From: CAYQVO01 sp964421085
Lineage (GTDB): Bacteria > Bdellovibrionota_C > UBA2361 > CAYQVO01
NCBI GenBank assembly: GCA_964421085.1
Contig: CAYQVO010000005.1
Coordinates: 60,773 to 124,772 of the forward strand
Direction of reading: 5' to 3'
DNA length: 64,000 bases
The translations under genes and the position numbers were made by a program. A model generated the notes under the pieces. The model did no database searches, was not told the DNA's origin, and was given only the letters and a program-made list of their open reading frames with translations. Shown here piece by piece: positions 43,153-52,515 of this stretch (positions are counted from its first letter, which is position 1; each line of letters begins with the position of its first letter).

Positions 43153-45261
43153 GTGAAATTAAATAAAGCTCGAACAAGCGACGTTCTTCTCGCAGTGCTG
43201 GTGGTGGCTATCACCACCATGCTTGTGATTCCCGTTCCGACCTGGCTGCTGGATATCCTTCTGGTCGTAAACCTCTCTTTTTCGCTTCTCCTTCTCCTTG
43301 TCGGCCTTTACATGCCGAATGCTCTTGCGCTTCTTGCGTTCCCCTCCCTCCTTCTTATCACGACTCTTTTCAGACTGGCGCTTAACGTCGCGTCGGCAAG
43401 ATTGATCCTGAGTCAGGGGTATGCGGGAGAAGTGATTAATGCCTTTGGTTCCTTCCTCATCCGCGGCGAGGTTGTCGTTGGCATTATTATCTTCACCATA
43501 GTCACCATAGTTAACTACATTGTGATAGCAAAAGGCGCGAGCCGTGTATCCGAGGTGGCGGCACGTTTCACGCTCGACGCTCTTCCCGGCAAGCAGATGA
43601 TGATCGATTCCGACCTTCGTGCCGGGGTCATTACATCGGAAGAGGCCAGACTCCGCAGAGAAGATCTGCAGAGGGAGTCCATGCTTTACGGCTCCATGGA
43701 CGGCGCCATGAAATTCGTCCAGGGAGACGCGATTGCCGGATTTTTCGTAATCCTGACAAATATCCTGGGTGGAATGTATCTCGGCCTGAGGGGCGGTATG
43801 AGCTTCTCTGATGCCATCCAGACGTACACTGTTCTTACTGTCGGCGACGGACTCGTCAGTCAGATCCCGGCACTCCTCATCTCTGTATGCGCGGGACTTG
43901 TCGTCACCAGGGTGGCTTCAACTGAGAATTCGACGCTCGGTATGGACCTTACGGCACAGCTTCTCGCGCGTCCCGGAGCTGTCTTCATGGCCGGTGTGAT
44001 TCTGATTCTTTTCGGCAGCCTTCCCGGCCTTCCATTTGTACCGTTCTCTCTCGTGGGGCTGGCGTTCATTTCAGGAAGCTTCTTTATCCAGAGGAAGCGC
44101 GATCGAATTCTTGAAGGCAATTTTGACGATGTGGAAACTCTTTCTGTGATGTCTCCGCTGCTGATAACGAGTGAAGCGGCGACGCGGGGAGAAGATGTCC
44201 GGCATGATACGACACCTGTCCTGATTGCCCTTGATGAGGAAAGCCTCCTGAAATTTTACCGGATGGCGCAGGGACGCTACAGGACGTGGTGGAAGCAGCT
44301 GCAGAGCGATTTCTTTGTCGAGACAGGGCTGCACCTGCCTGACCCCAGGATAATCGGTCTTGATGGAACGCCCCTCGCTTCGTTCCAGGTCCATTATCAT
44401 GGGACTACTATCGCTTCCGGGACCGTTCCTCTCGATGGGACGCTGCTTGAACTCAACCCGGCGAATGCGGAAATTCTCGGACTTGAGCTGATGGAAGATG
44501 TGGAACATCCATTGTCGAAAGGCAGGGTTTTCTGGACGCAGAATAGCGGCGCAACACAGCGGATGGTTCAGGCAGGAGGGATACGAAGCCGGGACTTTTT
44601 TGAATACATAGGCATTCTTGTCGCGGTGTTTTTCAAGAGGCATCCGGAAGAACTTCTGACCCTTTCTGATGTTCACGCGCTGCTGAAGCGGCTTGATAAA
44701 CAGTACCCCGGCCTGATAGCAGACGCCCTGAGCACGAATTTCCTCAGCATGACGAGACTTACGGAAGTGATGCAGGAACTTGTCCGGCAGGGACTGACCA
44801 CGATTGATTTCCGGGCCATCGTTGAAACTGTCGCCGCCTTCTGTTCTGCCAGAGGACTGACCGCGCAGGATGATGCCGACGTGGATGTGCAGGAACTTGT
44901 CACATATGTCCGCAGCGCGCGAAAGCGGCAGATCGTATCGCCCTTGATCTCTTCCCGAAATGCAGTGAGAGCGGTGGTGCTTTCCGATGAAGTCGAGGCG
45001 GCGTTCGAGGATGCGCCGCGGAATTCAGCTGGAACAGCACTCGAGCCCGATCTGTTTGATAAGCTCAGGAACGGATATATGAACGTGATTCGTCCGGTGA
45101 GGGAGAAGGGCGTCACATCCGTTTCCATTCTGTGCCGCGCCGATCTTCGCGCAGTGGTGCAGAAGTTCCTGGATGTCTGTGACGAGTTTCCCCGTATAGT
45201 CACTTTTGATGAGCTGCCGCGCAATGTCCGGGTGGAGCAGGCAGGCACCTGGAATCTCTGA
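43153..45261 (+). CDS. flhA: flagellar export protein FlhA
   Basis: 702 residues. Eight membrane helices fill the first half, with the FHIPEP signature LDALPGKQMMIDSDLRAG, RREDLQRESMLYGSMDGAMK, FVQGDAIAG. The C-terminal half is the cytoplasmic domain that docks substrate-chaperone complexes. It uses a GTG start preceded by AAGGAG about a dozen bases upstream. It follows tadC rather than flhB, and flhF/flhG do not follow it; a pseudokinase does. Confidence 0.96.
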   Translation: MKLNKARTSDVLLAVLVVAITTMLVIPVPTWLLDILLVVNLSFSLLLLLVGLYMPNALALLAFPSLLLITTLFRLALNVASARLILSQGYAGEVINAFGSFLIRGEVVVGIIIFTIVTIVNYIVIAKGASRVSEVAARFTLDALPGKQMMIDSDLRAGVITSEEARLRREDLQRESMLYGSMDGAMKFVQGDAIAGFFVILTNILGGMYLGLRGGMSFSDAIQTYTVLTVGDGLVSQIPALLISVCAGLVVTRVASTENSTLGMDLTAQLLARPGAVFMAGVILILFGSLPGLPFVPFSLVGLAFISGSFFIQRKRDRILEGNFDDVETLSVMSPLLITSEAATRGEDVRHDTTPVLIALDEESLLKFYRMAQGRYRTWWKQLQSDFFVETGLHLPDPRIIGLDGTPLASFQVHYHGTTIASGTVPLDGTLLELNPANAEILGLELMEDVEHPLSKGRVFWTQNSGATQRMVQAGGIRSRDFFEYIGILVAVFFKRHPEELLTLSDVHALLKRLDKQYPGLIADALSTNFLSMTRLTEVMQELVRQGLTTIDFRAIVETVAAFCSARGLTAQDDADVDVQELVTYVRSARKRQIVSPLISSRNAVRAVVLSDEVEAAFEDAPRNSAGTALEPDLFDKLRNGYMNVIRPVREKGVTSVSILCRADLRAVVQKFLDVCDEFPRIVTFDELPRNVRVEQAGTWNL

Positions 45262-45262
45262 T

Positions 45263-47698
45263 ATGACGAAAGAACTCACAGTGATAGAAGGCCTTATCCG
45301 CGATCACTTTGTGATCGAAGGAAAGCTTTTCTCCACCCCGCTGGCTGACGCATATAAGGCAGTGGACAGGTATACCCACTCGCCCGTGCTCCTCTGGATT
45401 ATGAAGTTCCAGTTCGACTTTCGAAGTGAAGAAGCCCGTTGTTTCGAGGAGCGTCTTCAGCGCATGCAGTCGATCTCGTCTCATGTGGTGTCTCTGCTTT
45501 CATACGGGGTGGACAGTTCAGGAACAGGTTTCGTCGCGCTGCCGTCGCTTCACGGATTTCCGCTGATCTCGGAGTCGCTGGACAAAATCGAGGCTGAGAG
45601 ACGCTTTGCCTCATGTGTGGAAATCGTAGAGCGGCTGCATGCCGGTGGAGTTGTCTGCGGGGATCTCTCTCCCCAGTCTTTTTTTGTCGGCAGAAACGGG
45701 CAGCTGTCGTTCGTAAATGTGATTGGCATGCAGCAGGGCTGGTTTCAGAAGATGGATGACTCCGGAGGAATCGATCCTCGCAGGTTTGTCGCACCTGAGG
45801 TGCAGGAAGGCGCAGAGCCCGGCGGTGCGTCCGATGTTTTTTCCCTCGGTGTTCTGGGTTATGTGCTTCTGGCAGACGACTTTCCGATTGATGAGGAGAG
45901 CGAAATGCGGGGCATCCATGCCGTGCGCCCGCTCCAGCGCCTGATGGAAGATCCGCCATCATGGGGAGATAAAGTCCTGCTCAAATGCCTGGAGTATGAT
46001 GAATCACTGCGGTTCCGGACGGCCGGAGAGATGCGTGAAGCGATTCTCGAGGCAAAGCGGCAATCGTACATTTCGTCCATTACGCCTGTTCAGTACGGCA
46101 CGGAGGTCCCGGACGGGGCGGCATCAGAGAGAGAAGGTCAGGATACCATGCTTATGACAGGGCCTCTCGTAAGGCATTTGAATGACGTGGAGGAAGAGAA
46201 ACTTCCGGAAGAGACCCGGGCGGAGCAGATGAGAAGAGCAGCGCTGCTGGGAGGACTTGGAGGGCTCACTTTCGTCCTTCTCGGAATCGTCGTCTGGCTC
46301 TTTATGAAATCTCCGGTTGAGACTGGAGTTTCAACGGTCGAAGTTCCGGCTTCCACATCTCAGAGAAATGTCCACCAGGCGATTGCAATTATAGGAGGCA
46401 GTGAGAATGCAGCAACTGCCGAAACTGCCACGATGCGCAGGTATTTCGATGACCTTGCTGATTCCGCCGATCCTCTTGCGCAGGATGTCCTCGTCAAAGC
46501 GGCCGTGAATCCCCAGTCAAATGAAGCGCGGCTTTTTGCGGAAAGGGCGATATTGAAGCGTGCCGATCGCATCGGCTTCAAACATTCCTCTTTGCTCCTT
46601 CAGAAGTGGCTCGATACTCTTCCCACCGGGGTTCCGCCTCGAAACTACGAGCTTATGCTGAGATCGATAGACCCAACGCTGCCTCCTGACGCGAGAACCT
46701 CACTGTTGAGGCAGCTCATCGAGATAGATCCCAACCAGGCTCTGACATTGGCAGCTGCGGCAGCTCTCGATAATGAAGATCCTGACTCACTGCGGGAAAT
46801 GTTCGCCGGCCTTGTAAAGCTGGTGCGTCAGACCGAGATTGATCCCTCCCAGTCCATCTTCGCACTCATGCTGGCAGTTCCGGCCACTTCGGCCTTGTTC
46901 GGCCCCGAGGTTATGGGACGTCTGGAATATCTTGACAATTCATCCCTGCTGTCCATATTTGGCGCGCTGGTCCAGGAAAAGGACAGCCGGGCAAAAGCTG
47001 TCATTGATGAAATCAACAAAAGGCAGATGGTGACTCCTGTGCGCGGATTTTTCCTGTCATCCATAAAATTCGATGGCAGCATGAATCCGGCCACCATGCA
47101 GGCGCTGGTTCATGCCGCCACCGGCCGGGCTGCCGAACAGGACGTGAGAGGTCTCGGAATGTGGATAGAACCAGAGAGCGAGAGAGTGCTCCTTGCACTG
47201 TGCGCTGAATCCGCCAATCCCGCGATCCGTCTTTCTGTGTTCGATATCCTTGTCGGGCGGCCGCTGGCTGTCCAGCCGGCCGCAGCTCTCATCAAATGGG
47301 TGCGCGAGCACAAGTGGGAAAGCAGGGGTAATTATGTCCGGTTCATTGGTGTGATCGGCACCCTCGATCTGTTTCCACCTGATGCTCTGCAGGATGTATT
47401 CGCCACAATTGATGCCAACGCATCCGATGCAGGGTTCATGTACGCCGTGATGGAATCGGCTCCGCCGGTAATCGTGAATTACATCCTTGAAAAACACAGG
47501 AACCGGATACCGACAAGCCGGGCGTTCGACCTGCTCACAGATAACGAAACTTCGGTAAAGATGGCAGCAATGAAGATTCTCGAAGGTTTAAATGACGCAC
47601 CCGCGATGAGGCTCATTATTGAGCAGTATGAAAAAGAGAAAGATCCCGTGGTAAGACAGGCTTACAAGGACACTTTCTGGTACCTGAAGCAGCGGTGA
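45263..47698 (+). CDS. membrane pseudokinase with long helical-repeat domain
   Basis: 811 residues, starting one base after flhA. The first 275 form a protein-kinase fold in which the beta-3 lysine (LLWIMKF) and APE-like VAPEV survive, but the glycine loop is gone, HRDLKPEN reads CGDLSPQSF and the DFG region reads FVNVIGM. The magnesium-binding Asn and Asp are therefore missing, which predicts little or no catalysis. One helix (about 328-348, LGGLTFVLLGIVVWLFM) crosses the membrane. The remaining 460 residues are alpha-helical with repeated short helices (LLRQLIEIDPNQALTLAAAA, AAMKILEGLNDAPAMRLIIE), like HEAT or similar repeats, and would lie in the periplasm. Likely a scaffold or sensor in the same signalling set; function unknown. 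Confidence 0.72.
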   Translation: MTKELTVIEGLIRDHFVIEGKLFSTPLADAYKAVDRYTHSPVLLWIMKFQFDFRSEEARCFEERLQRMQSISSHVVSLLSYGVDSSGTGFVALPSLHGFPLISESLDKIEAERRFASCVEIVERLHAGGVVCGDLSPQSFFVGRNGQLSFVNVIGMQQGWFQKMDDSGGIDPRRFVAPEVQEGAEPGGASDVFSLGVLGYVLLADDFPIDEESEMRGIHAVRPLQRLMEDPPSWGDKVLLKCLEYDESLRFRTAGEMREAILEAKRQSYISSITPVQYGTEVPDGAASEREGQDTMLMTGPLVRHLNDVEEEKLPEETRAEQMRRAALLGGLGGLTFVLLGIVVWLFMKSPVETGVSTVEVPASTSQRNVHQAIAIIGGSENAATAETATMRRYFDDLADSADPLAQDVLVKAAVNPQSNEARLFAERAILKRADRIGFKHSSLLLQKWLDTLPTGVPPRNYELMLRSIDPTLPPDARTSLLRQLIEIDPNQALTLAAAAALDNEDPDSLREMFAGLVKLVRQTEIDPSQSIFALMLAVPATSALFGPEVMGRLEYLDNSSLLSIFGALVQEKDSRAKAVIDEINKRQMVTPVRGFFLSSIKFDGSMNPATMQALVHAATGRAAEQDVRGLGMWIEPESERVLLALCAESANPAIRLSVFDILVGRPLAVQPAAALIKWVREHKWESRGNYVRFIGVIGTLDLFPPDALQDVFATIDANASDAGFMYAVMESAPPVIVNYILEKHRNRIPTSRAFDLLTDNETSVKMAAMKILEGLNDAPAMRLIIEQYEKEKDPVVRQAYKDTFWYLKQR

Positions 47699-47711
47699 GC
47701 CGGTTCGCGCA

Positions 47712-48233
47712 ATGAAAGACAAGAAAAGAATTCTTTTTTTCCCCATTGTTGTGCTTATATTCCTTGCCGCTTCATGCAGTTCGCACGTTCCGCAGCAGGT
47801 CATGACGGGGAAGTCCGTTCCGTACACAAGGCTGACAATGCTCGATGGAACCCCGCGAATTATGGACGAGTACAAAGGGAGGACTGTCGCATTAATGTTC
47901 TGGGCGACATGGTGCCCGAGATCGAGATGGGCCATAGAGAGGTTGAACAAATTTGCCGCATCACGCCGCAACCCTGCCGCTGTTTACGTGGCCGTAAGCA
48001 TCGATAAACCTGAAGATGAACGGGTACTGAAAGAGCGGATTAGAGATCTCAGGCTTTCATCCATCAGTCATGCCTTTTCGGGCAATGAAACTTATGATGA
48101 AGCGTTTCTGATGTTGAGTGGTAATCAAGTCCCGTACTTCGCCGTAATAGATCCCCGGGGAGCCGTTGTTTACCAGGGGGATGATGAGGACAAAGTTTTT
48201 GAGCTGATGAGCAGGCCGAGGAGACGGCGATAG
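47712..48233 (+). CDS. TlpA-like thioredoxin-fold lipoprotein with a single active-site cysteine
   Basis: 173 residues. The signal peptide ends in the lipobox FLAASC, so the protein is lipid-anchored. The fold is TlpA/AhpC-like: PYTRLTMLDGTPR, ALMFWATWCPRSR and the cis-Pro block NQVPYFAVIDPRG. The active site reads CPRS instead of CPPC, so the resolving cysteine is serine. Such single-cysteine forms can trap mixed disulfides or act as peroxidases. It is 13 bases behind the pseudokinase and ends the same-strand run. Confidence 0.85.
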   Translation: MKDKKRILFFPIVVLIFLAASCSSHVPQQVMTGKSVPYTRLTMLDGTPRIMDEYKGRTVALMFWATWCPRSRWAIERLNKFAASRRNPAAVYVAVSIDKPEDERVLKERIRDLRLSSISHAFSGNETYDEAFLMLSGNQVPYFAVIDPRGAVVYQGDDEDKVFELMSRPRRRR

Positions 48234-48272
48234 AAAGCCGAAACTTCAACCCCGGCAGGCTTTGAGGAGGTT

Positions 48273-48354
<82 letters not shown>

Positions 48355-48478
48355 TGATGAAGGAAGTATAATATTCAGAGGCGGGGATTAACAGCTTTCA
48401 CCGTTCGGAGTGTGCATTTATCGCCCTTTTATGCTACCTTCCCCGGATTACTCATTAAGGGGAAGGCAAAAGGAACCC

Positions 48479-49762
48479 ATGGAATACAACTCTTCTGTAG
48501 AACACGAAAGCGAAACAAAAAAACAGGTATCTGTCACTATTCCGGCAGGAGCCTGGGGGTCTGAGGTTGAGTCTGCTTTGACCCGGCTCGGACAGAGGGC
48601 ATCAATAAAAGGCTTTCGCCCGGGCAAGGCGCCTCGCTCCATGATTGAGAAGATGTTCGGTGAACAGGCCCGGATTGAAACGATCAACAGACTGGTTGGA
48701 GAATCTCTGCGGGAGATTCTGAGGGAAAATTCCTTTTCACCGCTTGGCGACCCGAACATCGAGATCGAGAGCTTGGAGCCTGGAAAGGATCTCTCCTACA
48801 AGGCAAGGTTCAGCATCTTTCCGAAGCCGGAAGTCTCGGACTACGACACCTTCGCCGTCACCATAAAAAAGCGTGAACCGTCGAATGACGATGTCGAGGA
48901 GGTGATCAAATCAGTCCTTCGCAGCAAAGCCTCTCTTGCGCCCGTAACAGACCGTGAAGCGGCGGCAGAGGGGGATGTCGTTGAAGGCGAGCTCATGGGA
49001 AGAGTCGCTGGGCAGGAGGCTTCCGGACGTCCTGAGCCTTTTTACGTCAGGCTCGGAGATCACAGAGTTCCCGTGGATGTCGAGAACGGAATCACCGGCA
49101 TGAAGATCGGCGAGACGAAAGAAATTGAGACGATAATTTCCCAGGACCACCCCGATGAGAATGTGAGGGGGAAACAGGCCTTTTATACCGTTACGGTGAA
49201 GGGTATTTCACAGGAGATCCTCCCCGAAATCAGTGACGACTTCGTCAAGTCGCTCGATGGCCCTGAACAGACAGTTCTTGAACTTCGGATGGCAATAAGG
49301 CAGAGGCTCGAAAAGGACGCGGAGGAGATGGGCAGGGAGCAGGTGAAGAGCAAAATCATCGAGCACCTTGTGGCCGGCAACGAATTTGAACTTCCTCAGG
49401 AGCTTGTCGACGACGAACTGAGAAATCTCCTTGCGCAGCGCGGTCTCGTCAAGGCGCAGGAAGCCGGAACACTGGACCTCACACCATTCCGCGAACGGTT
49501 TGAAGCAGAGGCTGTCCGCCGGGTGAAGGCGGCAATTCTGATAGACAGGATTGCGGAAAAGGAATCCCTCCATGCAAAGAGTGAAGATATCGACCAGCAT
49601 ATGAAAGACACAGCCGCGGCCTATGGCGTAAGTCTGGACGAAGTGCGAAAGTTTTATTCGAAGGAAGAGGGGCGCCTTGTGGGCGTGTTCATTGAGATGA
49701 CTCGCCGCAACGTGTTGAATTTTCTCTCTGAACGGGCGACGGTTACAGAGGAGGCCGCCTGA
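48479..49762 (+). CDS. tig: trigger factor
   Basis: Ribosome-bound chaperone and peptidyl-prolyl isomerase. I start at MEYNSSVEHE, with AAGGAAC just upstream, giving 427 residues. The ribosome-docking loop GFRPGKAPRS is at about residue 40. The FKBP-like PPIase domain is central (about 150-235), and the helical C-terminal arms follow. It leads the tig-clpP-clpX group, the common order in bacteria. The last codons overlap a 7-bp stem (GCCGCCT / AGGCGGC) that includes the stop. Confidence 0.95.
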   Translation: MEYNSSVEHESETKKQVSVTIPAGAWGSEVESALTRLGQRASIKGFRPGKAPRSMIEKMFGEQARIETINRLVGESLREILRENSFSPLGDPNIEIESLEPGKDLSYKARFSIFPKPEVSDYDTFAVTIKKREPSNDDVEEVIKSVLRSKASLAPVTDREAAAEGDVVEGELMGRVAGQEASGRPEPFYVRLGDHRVPVDVENGITGMKIGETKEIETIISQDHPDENVRGKQAFYTVTVKGISQEILPEISDDFVKSLDGPEQTVLELRMAIRQRLEKDAEEMGREQVKSKIIEHLVAGNEFELPQELVDDELRNLLAQRGLVKAQEAGTLDLTPFRERFEAEAVRRVKAAILIDRIAEKESLHAKSEDIDQHMKDTAAAYGVSLDEVRKFYSKEEGRLVGVFIEMTRRNVLNFLSERATVTEEAA

Positions 49763-49948
49763 GTTTAAAAGGCGGCTGAGAACCTGCGGAAAGAGCTCGC
49801 GGTTTGCAGCCCGGAGCTCGCCCGCCGGTGAAAGGTGGGTCGGTGCAGTAAGGGGGTGAGAACCAGGCTTTTCAGCTTCGCCGTTGTGTTCTAATCTGAT
49901 CCTCGTCTAATCGGCGGCGCGGCCGCGAAATCAAACGGACATAGTAAC
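49763..49948. other. structured leader between tig and clpP
   Basis: 186 bases without a gene. It contains two GAGCTCGC copies (49793 and 49814) and several G-rich runs (GGTGGGTCGG, AAGGGGGTG). It may hold a clpP promoter and a folded leader, but I do not recognise a known RNA family. Confidence 0.35.
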
Positions 49949-50542
49949 GTGACCTATATTCCATATGTAATTGAGCAGACAGGACGAGGAGAAAGATCCT
50001 ACGATATCTATTCCCGCCTGTTGAAAGAACGAATCGTTTTCCTCGGAACCGAGGTCGATGACCTTGTCGCGAATCTCATCGTCGCCCAGCTCCTGTTTCT
50101 GGACAGCGAGGATCACGACAAGGACATATTTCTGTATATAAACAGCCCGGGCGGATCAATCAGCGCCGGCCTGGCTATTTACGATACAATGAACCATGTA
50201 AAAGCAGATGTTGCCACTGTATGTGTGGGACAGGCGGCCAGTATGGGAGCTATCCTGCTTGCAGGCGGGACGAAAGGAAAGCGTTCAGCATTGCCGCATT
50301 CGAGGATAATGATTCATCAGCCGCTTGGCGGCTTCAAAGGGCAGGCATCAGATGTTGAGATTCAGGCCAGGGAGATGCTTCGCGTCAAGCAGGAGGTCAA
50401 CAGGATACTCGGCAGCCACACCGGGAAAGATATCAAGCAGATAGAGGCGGACTCGGATCGGGACTTCTTCATGACTGCAGCGGAAGCGAAGGAATATGGT
50501 ATAATTGACGAGGTTCACGAGGCCGGTACGAAGCGTGATTAA
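49949..50542 (+). CDS. clpP: ATP-dependent Clp protease proteolytic subunit
   Basis: 197 residues from a GTG start (MTYIPYVIEQ). The catalytic serine is in GQAASMGA (residue 98), the histidine in MIHQPLGG (residue 123) and the aspartate in the DRDFF block near 172. ClpP forms the barrel that ClpX feeds. Length and motifs are standard. clpX follows after 64 bases. Confidence 0.97.
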   Translation: MTYIPYVIEQTGRGERSYDIYSRLLKERIVFLGTEVDDLVANLIVAQLLFLDSEDHDKDIFLYINSPGGSISAGLAIYDTMNHVKADVATVCVGQAASMGAILLAGGTKGKRSALPHSRIMIHQPLGGFKGQASDVEIQAREMLRVKQEVNRILGSHTGKDIKQIEADSDRDFFMTAAEAKEYGIIDEVHEAGTKRD

Positions 50543-50606
50543 TATTGTCGCATGCCGTATACTTTTTTAAACGGCCGGACACGTTAACAACTTGGGAGTA
50601 AGAACA

Positions 50607-51899
50607 TTGGCAAGAGATTCGGACAGAACAAGACATACATTGGTTTGTTCCTTCTGTAACAGAAGCCAGGAAGAAGTCCGCAAACTTATTGCGGGCCCTA
50701 ATGTTTACATCTGCGACGAATGCATTGATCTCTGTAATGATATTATTGCCGAGGAAGTCGAGCATGACGATACCGCCGGCGGGAAATCCTCGCATATCCC
50801 GAAACCGAAAGAGATTAAGGAGTTCCTTGACCAGTACGTCATAGGGCAGGAGTACGCTAAACGCGTCCTCTCTGTTGCCGTTCACAATCATTACAAACGC
50901 ATCGAATGTAAACAGAGTAACGATGTCGAAATTCAGAAGACCAATATCATGCTCATTGGTCCTACCGGAGTTGGTAAGACTCTTCTGGCGCAGACGCTCG
51001 CAAGAATCCTTCAGGTCCCCTTTACAATAACGGACGCGACAAGTCTCACAGAGGCCGGCTACGTTGGAGAAGATGTCGAAAACATCATCCTTAATCTCCT
51101 TCAGGCTGCAGACTATGACGTCGAGAAGGCTCAGCGCGGGATTGTTTACATAGATGAAATCGACAAGGTTTCCCGCAAATCCGAGAACCCTTCAATCACA
51201 AGAGATGTTTCAGGCGAAGGAGTTCAGCAGGCGCTCCTGAAGATGCTTGAAGGAACTATTGCCAGCGTCCCCCCGAAAGGAGGGCGCAAGCATCCTCAGC
51301 AGGAATTCCTTCAGGTCGACACAGGGAACATTCTTTTCATATGCGGTGGAGCATTTGTCGGACTCGACGATTTAATTCGACAGCGTGTCGGCGAGAAGAA
51401 GCTCGGGTTCGGCGCAGCAAAGTCGAAGGACGGCAGGAAGGTGAACATCCGCGAACGTGACAAGAGCGGCAAGCTGACAGAAAGGGATCACCTTCTGCTC
51501 CAGGTTCAGCCGGAAGATCTTCTCAAGTTCGGACTGATCCCGGAGTTCATCGGCAGGCTTCCGCTTGTAGCTACTCTGACTGAACTGGACGACGACGCCC
51601 TTATTCAGATTCTCGTCGAACCGAAGAACGCGCTGATCAAACAGTACAAGAAGCTCTTCGAAATGGAGAACGTGCAGCTCAGGATTACGGAAGGTGGACT
51701 TCAGGCAATCGCGCGAAAGGCGATTGAGCGGAAGTCGGGTGCGCGCGGGCTCCGCGCAATAATGGAAGGATTAATGCTGGACATGATGTTCGAGATTCCC
51801 TCCGAGCCGGACATCAAAGAGGTCGTGATTTCCGAAGACACAATAACAAAGGACGAAAAGCCTCTTATTGTGTACCAGCATCAGGCTGAATCCGCGTGA
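50607..51899 (+). CDS. clpX: Clp protease ATP-binding subunit ClpX
   Basis: 430 residues from a TTG start (MARDSDRTRHT) with GGGAG about eight bases upstream; a TTG five codons earlier is less well placed. The N-terminal zinc domain has four cysteines (LVCSFC and YICDECIDLC). The AAA+ module follows with Walker A GPTGVGKTLLAQTL and Walker B IVYIDEIDK, plus the RKSGARGLRAIMEG sensor 2 region. It unfolds substrates for ClpP. Confidence 0.97.
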   Translation: MARDSDRTRHTLVCSFCNRSQEEVRKLIAGPNVYICDECIDLCNDIIAEEVEHDDTAGGKSSHIPKPKEIKEFLDQYVIGQEYAKRVLSVAVHNHYKRIECKQSNDVEIQKTNIMLIGPTGVGKTLLAQTLARILQVPFTITDATSLTEAGYVGEDVENIILNLLQAADYDVEKAQRGIVYIDEIDKVSRKSENPSITRDVSGEGVQQALLKMLEGTIASVPPKGGRKHPQQEFLQVDTGNILFICGGAFVGLDDLIRQRVGEKKLGFGAAKSKDGRKVNIRERDKSGKLTERDHLLLQVQPEDLLKFGLIPEFIGRLPLVATLTELDDDALIQILVEPKNALIKQYKKLFEMENVQLRITEGGLQAIARKAIERKSGARGLRAIMEGLMLDMMFEIPSEPDIKEVVISEDTITKDEKPLIVYQHQAESA

Positions 51900-51900
51900 C

Positions 51901-52515
51901 ATGGAAAGGAACAGGCTTGATATCCTCAGGCCTGTAATAGAATCCCGTCTTGCTGATTTTTCATCAGTACGGCGGGAAAAATGGGCGCGGGAAGTTCTTT
52001 TCTGTCTTCTCACGCCTCAGACAAATCCATTTTATGCTGAATCCTGCCTGTGTGAACTCGAAGCGCGGGGCCTCTTTGAAGGAGTTCTTACTCTGCGTGA
52101 CATTGAGAAAGGGCTGGCAGACAGGAATCGCTACGTGCGGTTTCACAGAGAAAAGGCGAAGCGCATAAAAGCCTTTCTCGCCGGAATCGAAGAGGTTGAG
52201 GCAGTCTTGTATGCGGGAATGTCCCCTGCCGAAGAACGGGACCGGCTGATTCGTCTTGTTAATGGACTTGGGATGAAAGAGGCTTCCCACGCGCTTCGAA
52301 ATATCGGCCGGAGGAGTCTTGCAATTCTGGATCGTCATATCCTTCGCAATCTTGTCCGTCTCAAGGTCATACCGCGCGTTCCGTCATCCATGACCGGGAA
52401 GGTTTACAAAGAAATAGAGCGCAAATTCGCGGCATATGCCGCCGGAGAGGGGGAGTCGATGGATGTCCTCGATCTCTTTTTCTGGGCAGGAGAAACAGGG
52501 CTTCTCTTCAAATGA
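51901..52515 (+). CDS. ogg: Ogg2-type 8-oxoguanine DNA glycosylase/lyase
   Basis: 204 residues from MERNRLDIL, one base after the clpX stop. The helix-hairpin-helix catalytic region carries LVNGLGMKEASHALRNIG (catalytic lysine) and LAILDRHILRNL (catalytic aspartate). This short form, lacking the N-terminal domain of eukaryotic OGG1, is the Ogg2 family found mainly in archaea and some bacteria. It removes oxidised guanine and nicks the site. Its placement between clpX and lon groups oxidative DNA repair with protein quality control. Confidence 0.88.
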   Translation: MERNRLDILRPVIESRLADFSSVRREKWAREVLFCLLTPQTNPFYAESCLCELEARGLFEGVLTLRDIEKGLADRNRYVRFHREKAKRIKAFLAGIEEVEAVLYAGMSPAEERDRLIRLVNGLGMKEASHALRNIGRRSLAILDRHILRNLVRLKVIPRVPSSMTGKVYKEIERKFAAYAAGEGESMDVLDLFFWAGETGLLFK

